A stretch of 64,000 nt of DNA from UBA830 sp038146925 (GTDB lineage Bacteria; Pseudomonadota; Alphaproteobacteria; MPNO01; UBA830): positions 186,001 through 250,000 of the forward strand of contig JAYQSP010000006.1 of the NCBI GenBank assembly GCA_038146925.1. The letters are read 5' to 3'. Below are positions 62,549 to 64,000 of this stretch, piece by piece. Every line of letters starts with the position of its first letter. The first letter of the stretch is position 1. Under the pieces are notes generated by a model that saw only the letters and a list, made by a program, of their open reading frames with translations, did not search any database and was not told where the DNA came from. A program made the translations under genes and the position numbers.

Positions 62549-64000
62549 TTAATTGACGTCCAACCTTTTTGACAGACCGGCAAGGCTCTGGGGGAACGCG
62601 GCCGGAAGATCTTCCGCGATCAGACCGGGACCCAGCACCGACGCCGCGTCTCCATTGAGCCACGCAGCGGCGCAGGCGGATTCGAAGGGCGGCATTCCCT
62701 GAACCAGCAATCCGAGGATCGTCCCCGCCAGCACATCTCCCGCCCCGGCGGTCGCCAGAGTGGGCGGCGCGTTTTCATTGATCGCCGCGCGCCCGTCCGG
62801 GGCGGCAATGACCGTATCCGCACCCTTCAGCAGAACAACTGCGCCGGCCGTTTCGGCCGCCTTGCGCGCCCGGGTCAGTTTGTCTCCGGTCATTCTGAAG
62901 AGGCGCGAAAATTCGCCTTCGTGCGGCGTCAGCACGCAGGGCGTTCCGTTGATCGCCGAGAAAAGTTCCGCCGGGTCTTCCTGAAACGACGTTAACGCAT
63001 CGGCGTCGAGCACGAGGCTGCGGTCCCGTCCTGCGGCGGCCAGCACAATATCGTGGGTCGTCCGGCTGACCCCGCCGCCGGGACCGACCAGGACACCATT
63101 CTTTCGTTCGTCTTCCAGAATGCCGGCGAATTCCTCGGCGGTCCGGAAAGGCAGGGTCAGCAGCCCCGGCTGATCCGCGGTGTAGGCGCCAAGCGCCTCC
63201 GGATCCGCCGCGACCGTCACAAGCCCGGCGCCCGTCCGGCGCGCCGCCATGGACGCAAGCCGCGCGGCGCCGCTCATCGAAGCACCGCCGACGATCACGC
63301 CATGACCGCGGGTATATTTGTGATCCTCGGTGCCCGGCCACGGGAATGTGTCGCCCCACGTACCGGGATGGTTGGACCTCAGAGACGGCGCAATATCGGC
63401 AAGAACCGTGTCCGGTATCCCGATATCGGTAACGACGACTTTGCCGGCGCGATCGCGTCCCGGCATCAGCAGGTGTCCCGGCTTGCGGCGAAAGAAAGTC
63501 ACGGTCAGTTCGGCGCGTGCCGCCGCACCCAGTACCATTCCGGTGTCGCCATGGACGCCCGACGGCACGTCTATCGCAACGCATGGGACTCCGGTTTCCG
63601 AAATACGGTTGACGGTTTCCAGCACGACGCCGGCCAGCGGTCGGGCGAGACCGGCACCGAACACGGCATCGACCACCAGTTCGGCGCCATCCAGCGCATC
63701 CGGCGACAAAGGCTGAACGTTCCCCGACCAGCGCCGGGCGTGCAAAGCGGCGTCTCCGGCAAGTGCCTCGCGTTCTCCCAGCAGATACACCGATACGGGC
63801 CAGCCCGCGTCTGCCAGATGGCGCGCGATGACGAAACCGTCGCCGCCGTTGTTCCCCGGTCCGCACAATACGGCCACCGGGCGACTGGCCCAGCGCGCAC
63901 GAATCTCGTCCGCCGCCGTCCTTCCGGCCGCTTCCATCAGCGCGTCGCCGGAAACGCCGCCTGCGATGGCCGCCGCATCCGCGGCATACATCTCACCGAC
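62549..64000 (-). CDS. nnr: Bifunctional NAD(P)HX epimerase/dehydratase (N-terminus outside window)
   Basis: Repairs hydrated NADH and NADPH. The visible 483 residues comprise the YjeF_N epimerase domain (AVLCGPGNNGGDGFVIARHL near the start, then the Asp-containing VVDAVFGAGL and CVAIDVPSGVHGDTG) and the C-terminal ADP/ATP-dependent dehydratase domain of the ribokinase fold (HGVIVGGASMSGAARLAS; VLTPHEGEFSRLF; ATAGAGDVLAGTILGL). The frame is open to the window edge (codons for V-G-E before an inner ATG at 63991), and relatives start a few residues earlier, so the true start lies just outside. The intergenic part 62385-62548 on its 3' side holds a CACGT-TTT-ACGTG hairpin near 62492 and the CtrA-like site. 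Confidence 0.95.
   Translation of the reverse strand, partial: VGEMYAADAAAIAGGVSGDALMEAAGRTAADEIRARWASRPVAVLCGPGNNGGDGFVIARHLADAGWPVSVYLLGEREALAGDAALHARRWSGNVQPLSPDALDGAELVVDAVFGAGLARPLAGVVLETVNRISETGVPCVAIDVPSGVHGDTGMVLGAAARAELTVTFFRRKPGHLLMPGRDRAGKVVVTDIGIPDTVLADIAPSLRSNHPGTWGDTFPWPGTEDHKYTRGHGVIVGGASMSGAARLASMAARRTGAGLVTVAADPEALGAYTADQPGLLTLPFRTAEEFAGILEDERKNGVLVGPGGGVSRTTHDIVLAAAGRDRSLVLDADALTSFQEDPAELFSAINGTPCVLTPHEGEFSRLFRMTGDKLTRARKAAETAGAVVLLKGADTVIAAPDGRAAINENAPPTLATAGAGDVLAGTILGLLVQGMPPFESACAAAWLNGDAASVLGPGLIAEDLPAAFPQSLAGLSKRLDVN

Noticed and set aside
1..64000. CRISPR arrays, insertion sequences, rRNA genes
   Set aside because: No regularly spaced repeats, transposase motifs or rRNA sequence were seen on either strand.

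Overview
The window is a high-GC, gene-dense stretch of an alphaproteobacterial chromosome, probably from a Rhodospirillales-like, marine or halotolerant lineage. The basis is gene order (bamA-rseP-dxr-cdsA-uppS-frr-pyrH-tsf-rpsB; clpP-clpX-lon-hupB-tRNA-Val; nuoA-N followed by birA-coaX-RNase J-DUF1467), a short ProS without an editing insert, and a glycine betaine synthesis gene pair. Almost every gene lies on the minus strand. The exceptions are an Lrp-type regulator and a transporter remnant.

Layout from low to high coordinates. 1-8.8 kb: envelope, isoprenoid and translation cluster, with bamA cut by the left edge. 8.8-9.65 kb: non-coding stretch with nested palindromes and a decayed MFS transporter tail. 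9.65-16.5 kb: dnaE, the LolCD lipoprotein exporter and proS. 16.6-24.3 kb: a small secreted protein, a MetE-like methyltransferase, guanine deaminase and a BMP-type ABC importer, which together look like a purine uptake and salvage module. 24.3-41.8 kb: a 14-gene complex I operon continuing into birA, coaX, RNase J and a DUF1467 gene. A good sigma-70 promoter precedes nuoA, and a cluster of GTTAAC boxes, including one TTAA-N7-TTAA site (CtrA-like), sits just downstream of it.

42-52 kb is the accessory part: a three-subunit molybdenum hydroxylase operon; an AT-richer, exported TPR-CHAT protease-like gene broken by several frameshifts; tRNA-Asp; the overlapping glycine betaine methyltransferase genes GSMT and SDMT; an NTF2-like protein; and tRNA-Val. 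This block separates nuoA from tRNA-Val/hupB/lon, which I recall as being close neighbours in many related genomes.

52-64 kb: hupB, lon, clpX, clpP, tig, tRNA-Leu, an AceE/MdeB-like 2-oxoacid dehydrogenase E1 divergent from an Lrp/AsnC regulator with a clear operator-like palindrome, a small unknown protein behind a second TTAA-N7-TTAA site, and the NAD(P)HX repair enzyme Nnr, cut by the right edge.

Main oddities: lon has its natural ATG out of frame with the rest of the gene by one base; guanine deaminase has no ATG/GTG/TTG for its conserved N-terminus but has a CTG behind a Shine-Dalgarno, just after a strong terminator; and the CHAT gene is split. Several of these indels fall in homopolymers, so assembly error has to be excluded before biology is inferred.
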